Positions 8,346-17,764 of a DNA stretch of 64,000 nt are shown one piece after another. The translations under genes and the position numbers were made by a program. Source of the stretch: Nostoc paludosum FACHB-159 (GTDB lineage: Bacteria; Cyanobacteriota; Cyanobacteriia; Cyanobacteriales; Nostocaceae). Positions within the stretch are counted from its first letter, which is position 1, and each line of letters opens with the position of its first letter. The DNA lies in the NCBI RefSeq assembly GCF_014698835.1, contig NZ_JACJTU010000002.1:248001-312000 (forward strand). Reading direction: 5' to 3'. A model generated the notes under the pieces. It saw only the letters and a list, made by a program, of their open reading frames with translations. It had not been told where the DNA came from and searched no databases.

Positions 8346-10520
8346 TTAGATATTTATACTTTGGGGAATTTGCGAAGGTAGCAAGAATTTGTAAGGCATT
8401 ATTCTTGTACGATTCCTTTGAGTAATTTCTTTCTCAATTCCTTTGAGTTGATTTTGAAAAGTCGCCAAGGCTGAACTAATTTGTGGCTTGGATTTAAAAT
8501 ATGAGTTGGAGTATTGCCCTAGCTGTGTATAGTAAACTGAGCCAAGCAAATAAGTGACTTTCAGTTGAGTTCTAGCTTGCTCTATGGAAGGTAGCATACT
8601 CATAAAGTCGCCTTGTTCGTCGGGATTTGTCGGCGCTGGAGAGTAACTGGCTAGAGGAAAAGCAGGTGCATAAGTCATCAATTCGCCTTGGGCAAAATTA
8701 ACCGCAGCGTGTTGAGCGCTAGCAGTAAAAATAATGGTGGAAACAGCATCAATTAGATAATCTAGGGTTTTAATTGTGCCGGAAGCGTCTTCACCAAAAT
8801 TTTGTAGGCGGCCTCCTTGTTGGGAGATTAATTCCTTTGCCCAATTTTGTAAAGCTTGGTCTGCTAATATTTGTTGCCCAGTGATATAGTAACTGCTCAA
8901 ATAGGCACTTACCCATTGATGAATAGCGTTCCAAATTAACAGTCCGTCATCTCGGTAAGGATATTCAGGTAGTTGAGAAATATTATCAACACCGCGACTT
9001 CTTAGAGTTTTGGGAAACATTGCATCATTGAAATGATGCAGATTATCTTGGGCAGCTTGAACAGTAAGTTGGCGATCGCTCTCTATTGTACTAGCTAAAA
9101 GTGCATCTACTTGTCGGCGATCGGCAATCAAAAGTTGATGTGCGCCGTAATTGATTAATATAGTTCCTTCAAAGTGAGGTTCCAGTAAAATCCTTAAATG
9201 ATGGTTCGCTGGTAACCGCCGCTTAGTAGCAATTACAAAAGGTTCGATAAATAAGTGAGTGTGAGCAAGATGGCTAACTAGTTCATGGTAATTGCTATCT
9301 GCCATTTGCACAATGCTTTTGGCGATCGCCCAGTTCTCGCCATCAAGAGGTGTGAACACTGGATGTTCGGGTTGGCATCGAATAGCTAGTGGTAGTAAAG
9401 ACCGAGATGGGTTGCTAGCTGGCGGTACTACAAATAATGCTAAAGGCGAATAGATATACTTTTGCTGATTTGGAAAACTACCATTTTCCATATTTTTCAA
9501 CTTAAAATAATCAGCTTTATAAAGCCGACCTTCCTGCCTTGCTGCCTCCAGAGAATCATTAGGAATACCGACAATTTTTTCATATTGTTCGTTGCTAATT
9601 CCTAAATTTTTTTCTTGTTGTAATACTTGTTGCAGCATTAGCGGATTTGGCCCTGCAACCTGCATATAACCAAAAACTAGATCCTCCTTAAACCTAGAAC
9701 TAATCTGTGGTAGAGGTATTTTCACAAATAATTTATTATAATCTTCAATACTTGGATTCATTGCATCATGTGTAGAAAAATCTACATCCATAGAAGATGG
9801 TTGGCTTTCTTTTAATTCCAATAATTTAGCATCAGAATCAATTATTTTTTTGAAAGCAGAACTTAATAAATCTGTAATTGATTCTTCTAAACTAAATGGC
9901 GCTAAAAATTCTATATTTCCAGGCTCTTTGTGGAATTCGTGCAATTCAAACTCCTCATCAATCCTGTTGAGATGCTCCTCAAACTCTGACATTTCTTGAG
10001 TATCAAAAGAGACAATATCAGAGGAATTATGACTAACAATTTCTTCAGTAATTTCTTGGGTAATTGATGCCAGATTCAAAGCAATTTTTTCTAAATCTTC
10101 GCAAGTCTCAGCATCTTTAATTTTTTGCTCCATATCTTGTAAAGCTTCTACTGGACTGTCGATGGCTGAGCTATTACTTTCGGCATCAGCATCGATTCCA
10201 TAAGACACATTAGAATCTGAGGAATTCGGAAACTTAGTTAGAGTATCATTTACTAAAAGTAGTGTTATTTTTTGAGCTACCGAAAGTACCCATTTTAAAT
10301 TTGGTAATTCTTGAATTGGAACCTGTATCTTAATGACCGGCAACGGGAGAGCGCCTGTCATAGCTAAAGGAGGGATATAATTATAGTTGTAGTCATATTG
10401 CATGTATTGTAAGGAAGCCTTACTAAGTTTTACTAATTTATATAAAAGGATCAGAAGACTTTGTACATCTGTTTTTGAGAGACTTAATGAAGAAGATATA
10501 AGATGAGAAGCTAGAGACAT
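8346..10520 (-). CDS. Lipoxygenase with long N-terminal extension
   Basis: A 724-aa protein. The lipoxygenase signature is complete: His412-x4-His417-x4-His422-x17-His440-x8-His449, then SAQHAAVNFAQ giving His604 and Asn608, and a C-terminal Ile724 (ends QSINI). By alignment to plant enzymes the iron ligands are His417, His422, His604, Asn608 and the Ile724 carboxylate. It should add dioxygen to polyunsaturated fatty acids to make hydroperoxides. Instead of a PLAT domain, the first ~260 residues hold an acidic, low-complexity region (about 100-250). Regiospecificity cannot be read. It lies beside the CHAT/C25/hydrolase group on the same strand but 458 bp downstream, so co-transcription is doubtful. 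Confidence 0.95.
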   Translation of the reverse strand: MSLASHLISSSLSLSKTDVQSLLILLYKLVKLSKASLQYMQYDYNYNYIPPLAMTGALPLPVIKIQVPIQELPNLKWVLSVAQKITLLLVNDTLTKFPNSSDSNVSYGIDADAESNSSAIDSPVEALQDMEQKIKDAETCEDLEKIALNLASITQEITEEIVSHNSSDIVSFDTQEMSEFEEHLNRIDEEFELHEFHKEPGNIEFLAPFSLEESITDLLSSAFKKIIDSDAKLLELKESQPSSMDVDFSTHDAMNPSIEDYNKLFVKIPLPQISSRFKEDLVFGYMQVAGPNPLMLQQVLQQEKNLGISNEQYEKIVGIPNDSLEAARQEGRLYKADYFKLKNMENGSFPNQQKYIYSPLALFVVPPASNPSRSLLPLAIRCQPEHPVFTPLDGENWAIAKSIVQMADSNYHELVSHLAHTHLFIEPFVIATKRRLPANHHLRILLEPHFEGTILINYGAHQLLIADRRQVDALLASTIESDRQLTVQAAQDNLHHFNDAMFPKTLRSRGVDNISQLPEYPYRDDGLLIWNAIHQWVSAYLSSYYITGQQILADQALQNWAKELISQQGGRLQNFGEDASGTIKTLDYLIDAVSTIIFTASAQHAAVNFAQGELMTYAPAFPLASYSPAPTNPDEQGDFMSMLPSIEQARTQLKVTYLLGSVYYTQLGQYSNSYFKSKPQISSALATFQNQLKGIEKEITQRNRTRIMPYKFLLPSQIPQSINI

Positions 10521-10978
10521 ATTTTTTCCTATTTTTAGTAAATTTATTCCTATCTATATCAATAAAATGCATCTAATGGTAGATATTTTTATTGATATTT
10601 ATGAGTTAATCAAAGATAGCATAACTTTGGAAAAATCAGTAAAAAATTTAGTTTTTTTGAATTAATAATTATAAATTTATTTCAATAAAAAATAATCAAC
10701 GCCTCAGCTAGCAAAATTCAATCCTGAATTCTGTATTTTGGCTGAATAGATTCGTTCGCTTACGCCAACAAAGCTTCTCTTTTTTACTCTTCAATCAGTG
10801 CTGCATTTTAATCCTAAAACTTGATTTTTCCTCCTAATAAAATTTACTTATTTTAAGATATTTTTTTGTAAAAAGCTAAGTATTTTATAATCCTTGTTTA
10901 GCATCTGGTGAATTGCTGCTAGATGAAATTTAGAGTTGTGGTTATTTGTTGCCTAAGCCCTATGATTAATGATGTTGG
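10521..10978. other. AT-rich intergenic region
   Basis: About 460 bases between the lipoxygenase start and the STAND-protein stop. It is very AT-rich with many A/T runs and no open frame of note. It presumably carries the lipoxygenase promoter; no unambiguous box was chosen. Confidence 0.6.
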
Positions 10979-13900
10979 CTATTTATTAAGGCTGATGCGA
11001 TCGCACAAAGCCTTATCTTCTTCTTTTACCTGCTGGCTATTGTTCAGATAGCCTCGTACCCAATCACACCCGCGAACCAGAAGCAGATCTAGAGCTAAAT
11101 CGTCCAAATTAGAGAAAATCACAGTTTTATTAATGGCATAGGCAAAAGTTTTGCCGTTCGGACTAAAAGCAAGGCTCATAGCTACATCTTGATTTTGGAG
11201 AGTATGTAGGGGTTTGGCATTTACATCCCAAATTTGGATGGTTTTATCCCAACTACTAGAGGCTAGAGTTTTGTCGATGGGGTTAAAGGCAATGCTGAAA
11301 ACTGCTTCGCGATGGGTAAATTTGTGTAAAAGTTTACCATTTAAATCCCAAATTTTAACGGTTTTGTCCTTACTACTAGAAGCTAAAGTTTTACTATCTG
11401 GGCTGAAAACAAGGCTTGTGATTACATCCTGATGCTTATCTCGATCCTCTACGCTGTGGAGGTTTTTGTCATTAATCCTCCCAATTTTGACTGTACCATC
11501 GCTACTACCAGAGGCTAAGGTTTTGCCATCTGGGCTGAAAGCAAATGTAAGTATACCTTGATACTTTTCCTGATACTGAACAGTCTGCTGGGGTTTGTTA
11601 TTTGAGCTATTTAAGTTCCAAATTTTGACTGTATTATCGTCGCTAGCAGAGATTAGGGTTTTGCCGTTGGGACTAAAAACAACGCTATTAACCCTATCAT
11701 CATGTGAGAAAGTACGTAGGAGGGTACCATTTAAATTCCAAAGTTTAACTGTATTATCGTCACTAGCAGAGGCTAGGGTTTTGCCGTTGGGACTAAAAAC
11801 GACACTATTGACCCTATCCCCATGTGCGAAGCTACGTAAGAGTTTGCCATTTAAATTCCAAAGTTTGACTGTATTCTGACTCGCAGAGGCCAGCGTTTTG
11901 TCAGTAGGGCTAAAAACGATGCTTTTAACATCATCCTCATGCTCTAGGATATTTAGCTTTTTAGGCTGTAAATCCCAGATTTTCATGGTTTTGTCATTAC
12001 TAACAGAAGCTAGAATTTTGCCATTTTTGCTAAAAATGACGTTTTCAACTCCATCCTCATGTTGAAAGGTGTATAGCAGCTTGCCATTTAAATCCCAGAG
12101 TTTGACAGTTTTGTCCCAACTACCAGAAGCAAGGATTTTACCATCTGGGCTAAAGCTGACACTATCGACCTCATCATCATGGTTGAGAGTATGCAGGAGT
12201 TCACCTTTTAAATTTGAGAGTTTGACTGTATTGTCGTCACTAGCAGAGGCTAGGATTTTGCCATTTCGACTGAAAATTACTTTATTAACACTATCTTTAT
12301 GCTCAATAGTATGCACGAGTTGACCTTCTAAACTCCAGAGTTTGACTGTATGGTCATCGCTAGCAGAAGCAATGGTTTGACTGTCTGGGCTAAAGACAAC
12401 ATTTGTGACTTCTTTCTCATGCTGGAGAGTGTGCAGAATTTTACCATCTAAATTCCAGAGTTTGACAGTTTTATCATTACTAGTAGAGGCAATAGTGTTA
12501 CCATCTGGGCTAAAGACAACATTTGTCACCCCTTCTTGGTGCTGGAGAGTGTGCAGAAGTTTACCATCTAAATTCCAGAGTTTGACGGTTTTATCCCAAC
12601 TACTAGAAGCAATAGTGTTACCATCTGGGCTAAAGACAACATTTGTCACCCCTTCTTGGTGCTGAAGGGTGTGCAGGAGCTTACCATCTAAATTCCAGAG
12701 TTTGACAGTTTTATCCCAACTACCAGAAGCAATGGTCTTACCATCTGGGCTAAAGACAACATTTGTCACCCCTTCTTGGTGCTGGAGGGTGTGCAGGAGT
12801 TTACCATCTAAATTCCAGAGTTTGACAGTTTTATCGTTACTACTAGAGGCAATAGTTTTATCGTCTGGACTAAAGACAATGTTTGTAACTTGTTGCTCAT
12901 GCACAGTCAAACTATTACGCTCTCTTACTCCATCAACCGCTTGGTACAACGCTGTCACAACTAGAGGTTGGGTTATTTTTTGTTCTTTCAAAATATTCCC
13001 TGCTTTAATCCCTTCAATGAGTGCGTTGAATTCTTGATGGTCGTTAAAGAGGGATGAGGAATAGTAACCTAGTGCTTCAGCTTTTGTCCTTTGCGCTTGT
13101 TTTTTCTGATCTAAAGCCTCTAATCCTAAACAAGCAGTGATAATTAAGCCAACTAATGCTCCGCTAGCTATTCCCCAAGCTATCCTAATTTCTCGACGGC
13201 GACGCGCTTCTTTTTCTTTTTGCTGGCGCTGACGCAGTTCCATACAAGCACTAACATAGTCAGCTTCTAACTGATTCAAAAAACTAGTGTGCTTCGCCAA
13301 CACCTGAGCATCTTCTAATCTACCTCCGCGATGCACCAGATAATTCTCATCTTTTTGCTGCTTTTCCCAATCCAAAGCTGCTTGACGGATAGTTTCGCGC
13401 AGTTTTAAATTGATGCGATTTTCATCTAACCATTTGAGCAACCGCGGCCAGTAGCGAATCAAGGCTTCATGAGCAACTTCCACCTCTTCGCGATTTGTAG
13501 ATTCATCTACACTCGTTACTACTAATCGCGCTCCTTCGCCAGCCAGTTGTTGCACCAACTGTTTAGTAGTTACTAAATCACCACCTGCGGGTACTAGTTC
13601 ATCTAACCAAACTCGCCGTCTGGTGTCCCGGCGTTTTTCGCCTTTGATCGCATTTTCATCCAAGCGAGTTAAACGGATAAAGATATTCTTAACTTGGTCT
13701 TGTTCTGTAGCTGATAAAGTATTATAAAAATCATCGGCAGTTTGAGCGATCGCCATATTCACACCACCGATGGCTTGATACTCGCTACACCGCAACCATC
13801 TACCATGTCGCCGCTTCCACATCTCCAACAATGCATGTTGCAAAAGTGGCATGGCTCCCGGTTCGCCTTGGACATCATCCAAAATCGAGTTACTCAAGCC

Positions 13901-15808
13901 TGCTTCAAAGCGCAAACCCACTTGGGCTGCTTGCATCTCCATCGCTTTCCGCAATTCCGCTGCATCCATCGGGCCGATGAGTTTTTGCCTAACTTCCATC
14001 AAATCTTTCAAATTGCGGTAGCTGGCGCACTCGCCCCAAAAATCTGCCCGCATGGTGACGATGACTTTTTGAAATGGAATCAGGCTTAACAATTTTTCGA
14101 TAAAAGTCACCCTGTGAGTTTCATCAGCACACAGGGTAAATAATTCCTCAAATTGGTCAATTACTAATATTGAACATTGGCCTTGCACAGAAGAAAGACT
14201 AGTTTGGAGTTTTTCTATGGGATGAGAGCTTGGTGTCATGTAGGCTAACTGCAAATCAGGTTGTTTTTCCTGTAGCAGTGGTATTAAACCTCCTAACACC
14301 ACCGATGATTTACCGCTACCAGAAGCGCCTAAGACTGCTAAAAAGTTGTGTTCGGTCAACTTTTGTTGCAGTTGGCTAATGAGTTGTTCTCGCCCAAAGA
14401 AAAATTCTCGGTTTTCCACCCTAAAAGGATACAAACCCCGGAACGGACAACGAGAATCATAAACTGGTGGTTGGTGACCTAACGCCAAACCATGAAAGTT
14501 GATGTCTAGTATTTCCTCGCAGAGATTGTTAATTTCTTCTAAAGCTTGCTCTCGTTCTTTGAGGGCTTCTTTGCTCAAAGCTGCGACATCTGCGCCTAAC
14601 GTATTTTTTAGTTGCTGTGCTATCTCTGCAAACTTCTTTTCCAGAACAGGCGATCGCTCTGGCAATAATTTTACTATCTGCTCTAAACCATATTCTATTT
14701 CAGCGTTGGTCAATTCTCGGTCAAGCTGGTCGCTGAATAAAGGTCGTCCCCCCAAACGGCTAAACAGTGCAGGTACAGTCACATCACCACGTTCTGCCAA
14801 AGCAGCTGTCGCTTCATGTAAAGCTGAGTCCACCTCTCCCGACTCTCTAAGCTGGTAGTAAAACTTCTCTGTTAGCGCCTGAGCCGTCTTGATAGTCACC
14901 TTCTCAGTCATCGCCACCACCGCAGGCATCCCCAAATCCCGCACCAAGCGCTGTCCTAATCCCCCCAGTCCTGCTTCTGCATCTGGGCTGGCGCTTTCAC
15001 AAGTGCAGAGAAAAGTAAAGTGCGGTAACCCTCTAGCTCCCCTTAACACCCGCACTCTTTCCAGTAACCTTGTTGCCGTCACTACCTCCACTGTATTATC
15101 AGCTTTTGACCAGTAGAGCAGGGTTTCGCCATCATCCATTACCCTGCCGTGACTAACAAAATGTAATATTGTATACTGCTTACTTCTATCGGTTAGGTGA
15201 GTGCAAAGTTCATCAAGAGTAGGTAAACCAATTGCACCATCAACTGCTGCTAAGACATCTGTGGGAATATCTCCCAAAGCCGATCGCACACTTTTTACAG
15301 TAGTTTCCACATCAAAAGTATCTAATTTATACTTTTGTGAATCCGATGGACTCGCCACCAATACCAGCGCCCGCAAATCTCGCCGTCCGATGGGGGGAAA
15401 GAGTCGGTCAGTAATGGCAGGAATATAGAAGGAAAAAGGCACACGTTGGTTAATGGCTAACATCTGCCAGTCCCCATCTATAGGAGCGCATAACCTTTCC
15501 CAACGTAAGGTTCTGAGTTCTTTGTCTGCGGCTTCAATAAACAGCAACACCCGCAGTGTTTCTTCATTGTGACTGAGTGCCCTGACAAATCCATCGCGCA
15601 CCTCGTCTCGTAACAGTGCTTTCCCCAAAAACGTACCGTAATCTCTTACTTGTCCTGAAAGACTCGTCAAACGCTGCAAATCTTCCTCAGTTAGCCGGAA
15701 ATTACCCTCCGATCGCAACGGCAAAAGAATACCTGGTTGGGTGTGTTCCACCACAACCGGCCAATTATCTCCTGATTTGCGTTGAATGGTAATCTCGAAG
15801 GTGTTCAT
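10979..15808 (-). CDS. CHAT protease - STAND NTPase - WD40 protein
   Basis: A 1609-aa protein from the ATG at 15808. A longer frame to 15874 only adds a Pro/Ser-rich stretch read from heptamer repeats. Domains in order: a CHAT caspase-like domain with His220 (FVSHG) and Cys270 (CTCESA); a STAND NTPase entered by FRGLYPF and FFFGRE, with Walker A GASGSGKS at 494-501 and Walker B ILVIDQFEEL near 545; a winged-helix/helical region; one hydrophobic span at about 870-893; then 15 WD40 repeats from about 970 to 1580, enough for two seven-blade propellers. Family knowledge: the propeller senses a ligand, NTPase oligomerises, and the CHAT protease fires. It follows the C25-like protease by 95 bp and is probably in the same operon. 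Confidence 0.93.
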   Translation of the reverse strand: MNTFEITIQRKSGDNWPVVVEHTQPGILLPLRSEGNFRLTEEDLQRLTSLSGQVRDYGTFLGKALLRDEVRDGFVRALSHNEETLRVLLFIEAADKELRTLRWERLCAPIDGDWQMLAINQRVPFSFYIPAITDRLFPPIGRRDLRALVLVASPSDSQKYKLDTFDVETTVKSVRSALGDIPTDVLAAVDGAIGLPTLDELCTHLTDRSKQYTILHFVSHGRVMDDGETLLYWSKADNTVEVVTATRLLERVRVLRGARGLPHFTFLCTCESASPDAEAGLGGLGQRLVRDLGMPAVVAMTEKVTIKTAQALTEKFYYQLRESGEVDSALHEATAALAERGDVTVPALFSRLGGRPLFSDQLDRELTNAEIEYGLEQIVKLLPERSPVLEKKFAEIAQQLKNTLGADVAALSKEALKEREQALEEINNLCEEILDINFHGLALGHQPPVYDSRCPFRGLYPFRVENREFFFGREQLISQLQQKLTEHNFLAVLGASGSGKSSVVLGGLIPLLQEKQPDLQLAYMTPSSHPIEKLQTSLSSVQGQCSILVIDQFEELFTLCADETHRVTFIEKLLSLIPFQKVIVTMRADFWGECASYRNLKDLMEVRQKLIGPMDAAELRKAMEMQAAQVGLRFEAGLSNSILDDVQGEPGAMPLLQHALLEMWKRRHGRWLRCSEYQAIGGVNMAIAQTADDFYNTLSATEQDQVKNIFIRLTRLDENAIKGEKRRDTRRRVWLDELVPAGGDLVTTKQLVQQLAGEGARLVVTSVDESTNREEVEVAHEALIRYWPRLLKWLDENRINLKLRETIRQAALDWEKQQKDENYLVHRGGRLEDAQVLAKHTSFLNQLEADYVSACMELRQRQQKEKEARRRREIRIAWGIASGALVGLIITACLGLEALDQKKQAQRTKAEALGYYSSSLFNDHQEFNALIEGIKAGNILKEQKITQPLVVTALYQAVDGVRERNSLTVHEQQVTNIVFSPDDKTIASSSNDKTVKLWNLDGKLLHTLQHQEGVTNVVFSPDGKTIASGSWDKTVKLWNLDGKLLHTLQHQEGVTNVVFSPDGNTIASSSWDKTVKLWNLDGKLLHTLQHQEGVTNVVFSPDGNTIASTSNDKTVKLWNLDGKILHTLQHEKEVTNVVFSPDSQTIASASDDHTVKLWSLEGQLVHTIEHKDSVNKVIFSRNGKILASASDDNTVKLSNLKGELLHTLNHDDEVDSVSFSPDGKILASGSWDKTVKLWDLNGKLLYTFQHEDGVENVIFSKNGKILASVSNDKTMKIWDLQPKKLNILEHEDDVKSIVFSPTDKTLASASQNTVKLWNLNGKLLRSFAHGDRVNSVVFSPNGKTLASASDDNTVKLWNLNGTLLRTFSHDDRVNSVVFSPNGKTLISASDDNTVKIWNLNSSNNKPQQTVQYQEKYQGILTFAFSPDGKTLASGSSDGTVKIGRINDKNLHSVEDRDKHQDVITSLVFSPDSKTLASSSKDKTVKIWDLNGKLLHKFTHREAVFSIAFNPIDKTLASSSWDKTIQIWDVNAKPLHTLQNQDVAMSLAFSPNGKTFAYAINKTVIFSNLDDLALDLLLVRGCDWVRGYLNNSQQVKEEDKALCDRISLNK
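12421..12900. repeat. Near-identical 120-bp direct repeats encoding WD40 blades
   Basis: Four consecutive 120-bp units are almost the same at the DNA level. For instance CATCTGGGCTAAAGACAAC and CCATCTAAATTCCAGAG recur at exactly 120-bp spacing (starting 12541, 12661, 12781). The remaining blades of the same propeller are much more diverged, pointing to recent duplication or gene conversion. Confidence 0.9.
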
Positions 15809-15903
15809 GATTGGAGAATGGGGAGAGTGGGGAGATGGGGGACGCGGGGATGGGGGGACGCGGAGAATAATCAATGCCCCATGCCCAATGCCCCATGCCC
15901 TAA
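15809..15903. repeat. STRR-type heptamer tract
   Basis: The gap between the C25-like and STAND genes is G-rich low-complexity sequence followed by alternating CCCAATG and CCCCATG words. It extends the STAND gene's reading frame falsely by 22 codons. Confidence 0.8.
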
Positions 15904-17583
15904 TTAAAATTTCTTCAAAGTTTCGAGTAGGCTAACTGTCGCTGAAAGTGCTGCTTGGAGCTTTTCTGCACGGTCAGTTGAAGCTTGTTCGACTGTCTTG
16001 GCAAATTGTTCTAGTGCTTGGTTGAGGTTTGTCTGGGCTTGTTGGATTGCAGATTTATCAGATACCTGGGGTGTTGTGGGTGCAGTGGGTAGATTTATTG
16101 ATGCGATAACTGCGCGATCGCCACTTGAATTATCGCTCACAACTAGGCGAACTGCGGGGTCACCGATAATCGCATAACTACGAGCATCGTTGTTTGCTGT
16201 CCACATGTCAGACAAATTCATGGGATCGGCAGTTGCACCATATTTAACTTCTTCTAATTCGGTACTCAAATCAGATGAAAGTTCGGCGTAGCGTTCGTTG
16301 AAATATTCAACAGCTGACCCCACAGGATGTCCTTCTAACAGTCTCTTGAGGGTACTTTGGAAGACTGCCAATTGTTTGCCAGTGCGTCCCCAGACGAAAG
16401 AGCAACCCCAAGCGCGTTCTACGTGACCGATGACGGCTAAAGCACCACCCTTAGGATGACTCAGAAGCCGACGGGGTAGAGGAGCAACAAAGGCATTAGG
16501 AGCGATTTCTAATCTTTCATTGGAGCCTTTTCTATGAGCAAACTCATCAAATCGGGGCGTACCAGCACCATAACAAGCAAAGTGAAAGGCAATTAACCCT
16601 AGTAACTTAGCATCATCGCCAACATCGTCCGCAGAGAAGTAAAAATCTTCGGGAATTGGTTTTCTACCCCACTCTCTACCAGGCCAGTCCTGACAGAGCA
16701 AAGCACCTTGATGGCGTAGTTGTCGCTCATCACCGTTGGGAAAGCCCATACCATGACTAGCAGTGAACAGCAAAGCAGGTGTTTCTTCACCACCTAATAT
16801 TTTCGCTAACCGCGCCTTTGTAGCTTCTTCTGCAAGTAAGGTTTGTACTGCCCAACTATTATCTTTGTTCTCGTCAAGCATCCATTCAGCTAGCGGCTGA
16901 ATCAAGTTCTTAGCGCTGAGTTCAGTGGCTGCATCTCCTTTGGTACATACACCAAAAAAGCTAGCTTTACGAGCTAGGTTTAAATCAGTAGTTTCAGCTT
17001 GTACGACGCTACGAGCATACTGAGCATATTCTTGGGGCGTATCAAAGTAAATCCGCCCTACCGCATACTGGACATCAAGTTGGTACTGGAAGCGATAAGG
17101 AATGGTTTCTGGGTCGCCAACAATCAACAGATAATAAGGCATTTTATCTGGGTCGGCAGGGCCGGGGCCAACTCCATGACGCGACAAAAATTGATTCTTC
17201 GATTCCCCTGGACGATAGCCCTTAGCGCCGATATATTCCTGATAGTAATTTTCTTGATTTTTCGTCGCTTGTCTTTGCCGATGTTCTAACAGTTCTTTGA
17301 GTGCTTCCCTAATTGCTGGGTCAGCATTATGAGCGAAGATGACTCCCCAACCGGTTTCTGCGAGGTTTTTCGGATCTACGCCTTCAATGGGAGCAAAGTC
17401 GGGTTCTAAACCTTTAACATGGGAATCCTTTCTTTTGAGTTCGCTGATTTCTACAGGATCGAACTCTTCACCCTGAGCGATTTTAGAAAGCTGCTCTGGT
17501 GTCAAAGGAGGCAACAAATATTCTCCTGATGCACCGTCAATTCCATTGAAATATAGCTCTTTGGTCAGTTGTTCTATGCTCAT
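15904..17583 (-). CDS. C25-like caspase-fold cysteine peptidase
   Basis: A 559-aa protein. [14 protein letters not shown] (about 152-165) and [11 protein letters not shown] (about 173-183) match the first part of gingipain-type (C25) peptidase domains. His277 (FTASHGMGF) and Cys337 (HFACYGAGT) follow the beta strands expected for the clan CD catalytic dyad. The end (about 510-559) is a predicted coiled coil. There is no signal peptide, unlike secreted gingipains, so it probably acts in the cytoplasm. Its place between an alpha/beta hydrolase gene and a CHAT-STAND gene suggests it is an effector or relay protease of that system; that role is inference. Confidence 0.75.
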   Translation of the reverse strand: MSIEQLTKELYFNGIDGASGEYLLPPLTPEQLSKIAQGEEFDPVEISELKRKDSHVKGLEPDFAPIEGVDPKNLAETGWGVIFAHNADPAIREALKELLEHRQRQATKNQENYYQEYIGAKGYRPGESKNQFLSRHGVGPGPADPDKMPYYLLIVGDPETIPYRFQYQLDVQYAVGRIYFDTPQEYAQYARSVVQAETTDLNLARKASFFGVCTKGDAATELSAKNLIQPLAEWMLDENKDNSWAVQTLLAEEATKARLAKILGGEETPALLFTASHGMGFPNGDERQLRHQGALLCQDWPGREWGRKPIPEDFYFSADDVGDDAKLLGLIAFHFACYGAGTPRFDEFAHRKGSNERLEIAPNAFVAPLPRRLLSHPKGGALAVIGHVERAWGCSFVWGRTGKQLAVFQSTLKRLLEGHPVGSAVEYFNERYAELSSDLSTELEEVKYGATADPMNLSDMWTANNDARSYAIIGDPAVRLVVSDNSSGDRAVIASINLPTAPTTPQVSDKSAIQQAQTNLNQALEQFAKTVEQASTDRAEKLQAALSATVSLLETLKKF

Positions 17584-17764
17584 ATTACGTCATCCTTCTA
17601 TTTATAAATTCACTAGGTAAGACAAAAGTAAAAAGTGAAAACGTAAAATAAAAAATGCTTGTAAACCGCATATTTTTTTTTGAGAAAAAAAGGCGATCGC
17701 TGACAATTTCCTAATATTAATTACAGAAATTATCTTTTTATTTTTTACCTTTTACTTTTGATTT

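Noticed and set aside
11214-13037. Several plus-strand frames opposite the WD40 repeats
   Set aside because: Their repeated sequence mirrors the WD40 code on the other strand; no family match.
15809-15874. Upstream extension of the CHAT-STAND gene giving a Pro/Ser-rich N-terminus
   Set aside because: The extension is translated G-rich and heptamer repeat sequence; homologous domains start at the ATG at 15808.
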